DNA from: Ipomoea triloba
Taxonomy: Eukaryota > Streptophyta > Magnoliopsida > Solanales > Convolvulaceae
DNA: 64,000 nucleotides
Assembly (NCBI RefSeq): GCF_003576645.1
Contig: NC_044930.1
Location: forward strand, 9,542,500 to 9,606,499
Reading direction: 5' to 3'
The translations under genes were made by a program, and so were the position numbers. Shown one piece after another: positions 62,609 to 64,000 of this stretch. A model generated the notes under the pieces. It was not told where the DNA came from. It saw nothing but the letters and a program-made list of their open reading frames with translations, and did not search any database. Within the stretch, counting starts at the first letter, position 1, and every line of letters starts with the position of its first letter.

Positions 62609-63956
62609 GTATGTCTTTCTTCTATTTTCAAGAATTCTCTACATTTGGTGGATAATTGGATATACATATTCTTTTTTTTTTTTTTGAAAACGGATATACA
62701 TATTCTACTTTCACAGGTTTTTGCATTATATACATGTCACTCTGTATGTTTATTTACCTTTGTTATCCATTCTATTGATGGATAATTAGTTATACGTATT
62801 CTAATTTCTTTCTTAATTTGATATACATAATTTGTTACTCCTTTTGGATTATAACCATGTTGCAATTCCACCAGTGTAGTCCTGTTCAGAGTTAAAAATT
62901 AGATTTTAAAAATGTATAAGTCGCAGTGACACTCTTCCAAGTCAAAGTCCACCTCAAAGAAAATGGATAAAGTAACAATAAATGTTAAATTTCATTTCAA
63001 GAGTACAAATATATGAATTAAAGGAAAATTTTCTCAAGGAAAAATAGTAGTTACTCACTAAGAGTAGCCTTCTGATAAATTCAACTGTGAAGCACATGAA
63101 ATTTATGACAGAGCACTACTTTTATGCGGTGTTTGAGGCAAGAAAGGGACTAAATTTTTGCCAGACATCACCATAGCATAATATTGGAAGCTTAATGGTA
63201 TTTTCAGAACTAAACTACTTACAACATGGTTAAAGGAATAATGAAGTACAATTATGGGATCAGAAGATAGGTGAGAATGGAAAATGCTCTAAGTTAAGGG
63301 TTGAATGTGTCTAACTTTGGTCATAAAATTGGTAGGTGCCAATCTCCAACAAATTTTATGTAGAATACATTTGAAAAAGAAAAGAAAAGAAGAGTTTAAT
63401 TATGGGATAGAAGGATGGGTGAGGATGGAAAATGCTTTAGATTAAGGGGTGAATTTTTCTGATTTTTGTCATAAAATTGGTAGGTGTCCATAATTCTATC
63501 CTCTCAAGCAAATGATATGTGGAATACATTTGAAAACCTTATATTCTTGTTAAACACCTTGATGATTACTTTTCTCCACCATTATAATTGGTCAGTGATT
63601 GAGTGCTTATTGACATATTTGTGATCATAGTGACACTATATTTTTTTATTGAGAGAAGTACTTGTGCATATATTTCAGGTGGAAGGAGACATTAATATTT
63701 GTTTATAATGAAATTGAAACTGTTGAGTTGGGAGTAGAGAATGATGAGAGAGTATTTACCAATTTGGTTAAAAAGTGCAAAAGATGATTGGAAATGGAAC
63801 TGAATGGCTTTAGTTTTTTCATTCTCTCCAAATTGGACCACAATAAAGTAATACAAATTGTTTTCTTGTAGAAATAACCACCCCTATGGCCCTACCCCAC
63901 CCCATTTCCTCTCCCTCTCTCACATTCTCACTCTTGTGAGGTGGAGCGTGGTTTCA

Positions 63957-63958
<2 letters not shown>
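62609..63958 (+). other. Kinase intron 6 (incomplete)
   Basis: Begins with donor GTATGT. No further exon of the kinase (the expected next segment would begin with an Arg-rich motif) is recognised before the window end. A near-duplicate pair of ~100-bp stretches (GGGATAGAAGGATGGGTGAG near 63405 and GGGATCAGAAGATAGGTGAG near 63257) is present. Confidence 0.6.

Positions 63959-64000
<42 letters not shown>
63959..64000. repeat. 42-base poly(C) run at the window edge
   Basis: Uninterrupted C from 63959 to the end. A homopolymer of this length and base is rare in plant DNA and looks like a sequencing or assembly artefact at a contig edge. Confidence 0.9.

Overview
This is plant nuclear DNA, AT-rich and repeat-dense, from a eudicot. 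The supports are spliced genes, a DUF247 (UPF0481) family, a plant CDK-like kinase, plant MITEs, Helitrons, LTR and non-LTR retrotransposon remnants, and an inserted plastid rps12-rpl20 fragment. The transposon repertoire would fit an asterid such as Convolvulaceae, but that is a weak guess.

The window is mainly a tandem cluster of four DUF247 genes, all on + (5.2-7.5, 20.1-23.3, 38.5-41.0 and 52.1-55.7 kb), with a fifth broken copy at 46.6-47.1 kb. Each intact gene has a 66-base first coding exon, a phase-0 intron of 0.65-2.0 kb, and one large second exon. The second exon encodes the whole DUF247 domain and a C-terminal membrane segment. Farther upstream each gene has a conserved 170-230 bp block with a TATA-like motif and a GTATGT donor, probably promoter plus noncoding leader exon. 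Copies 3 and 4 have a TraB-domain gene fragment on the opposite strand just before this block. The repeated unit is therefore TraB fragment, leader block, exon 1, exon 2 and 3' flank, and comparing units gives natural empty sites for many insertions.

Mobile DNA fills the gaps. There are Mutator-type MITEs with 9-bp target duplications, hAT-type MITEs with 8-bp duplications (one at the stop codon of DUF247 gene 2), PIF/Tourist-type MITEs, a complete non-autonomous Helitron (28.3-29.8 kb), SINEs, a retroposed transcript, a solo LTR nested in a CACTA remnant (42.5-43.9 kb), Copia and other LTR remnants, and a 5'-truncated LINE on - (47.1-49.6 kb). A distinctive class of short elements repeatedly sits inside (TA)n microsatellites; one has a matching empty microsatellite in the paralogous unit.

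At 44.7-46.0 kb a rearranged plastid insert carries the end of rps12 exon 1, its trans-spliced intron, the rps12-rpl20 spacer and a rpl20 piece with an internal inversion, beside a 25-base N gap.

The right edge (59.3-62.6 kb) carries six exons of a CDK-like Ser/Thr kinase of the At1g54610/CDKC-like family, on + and truncated by the window. It is unrelated to the DUF247 cluster. The window ends in 42 consecutive C residues, probably an assembly edge artefact.
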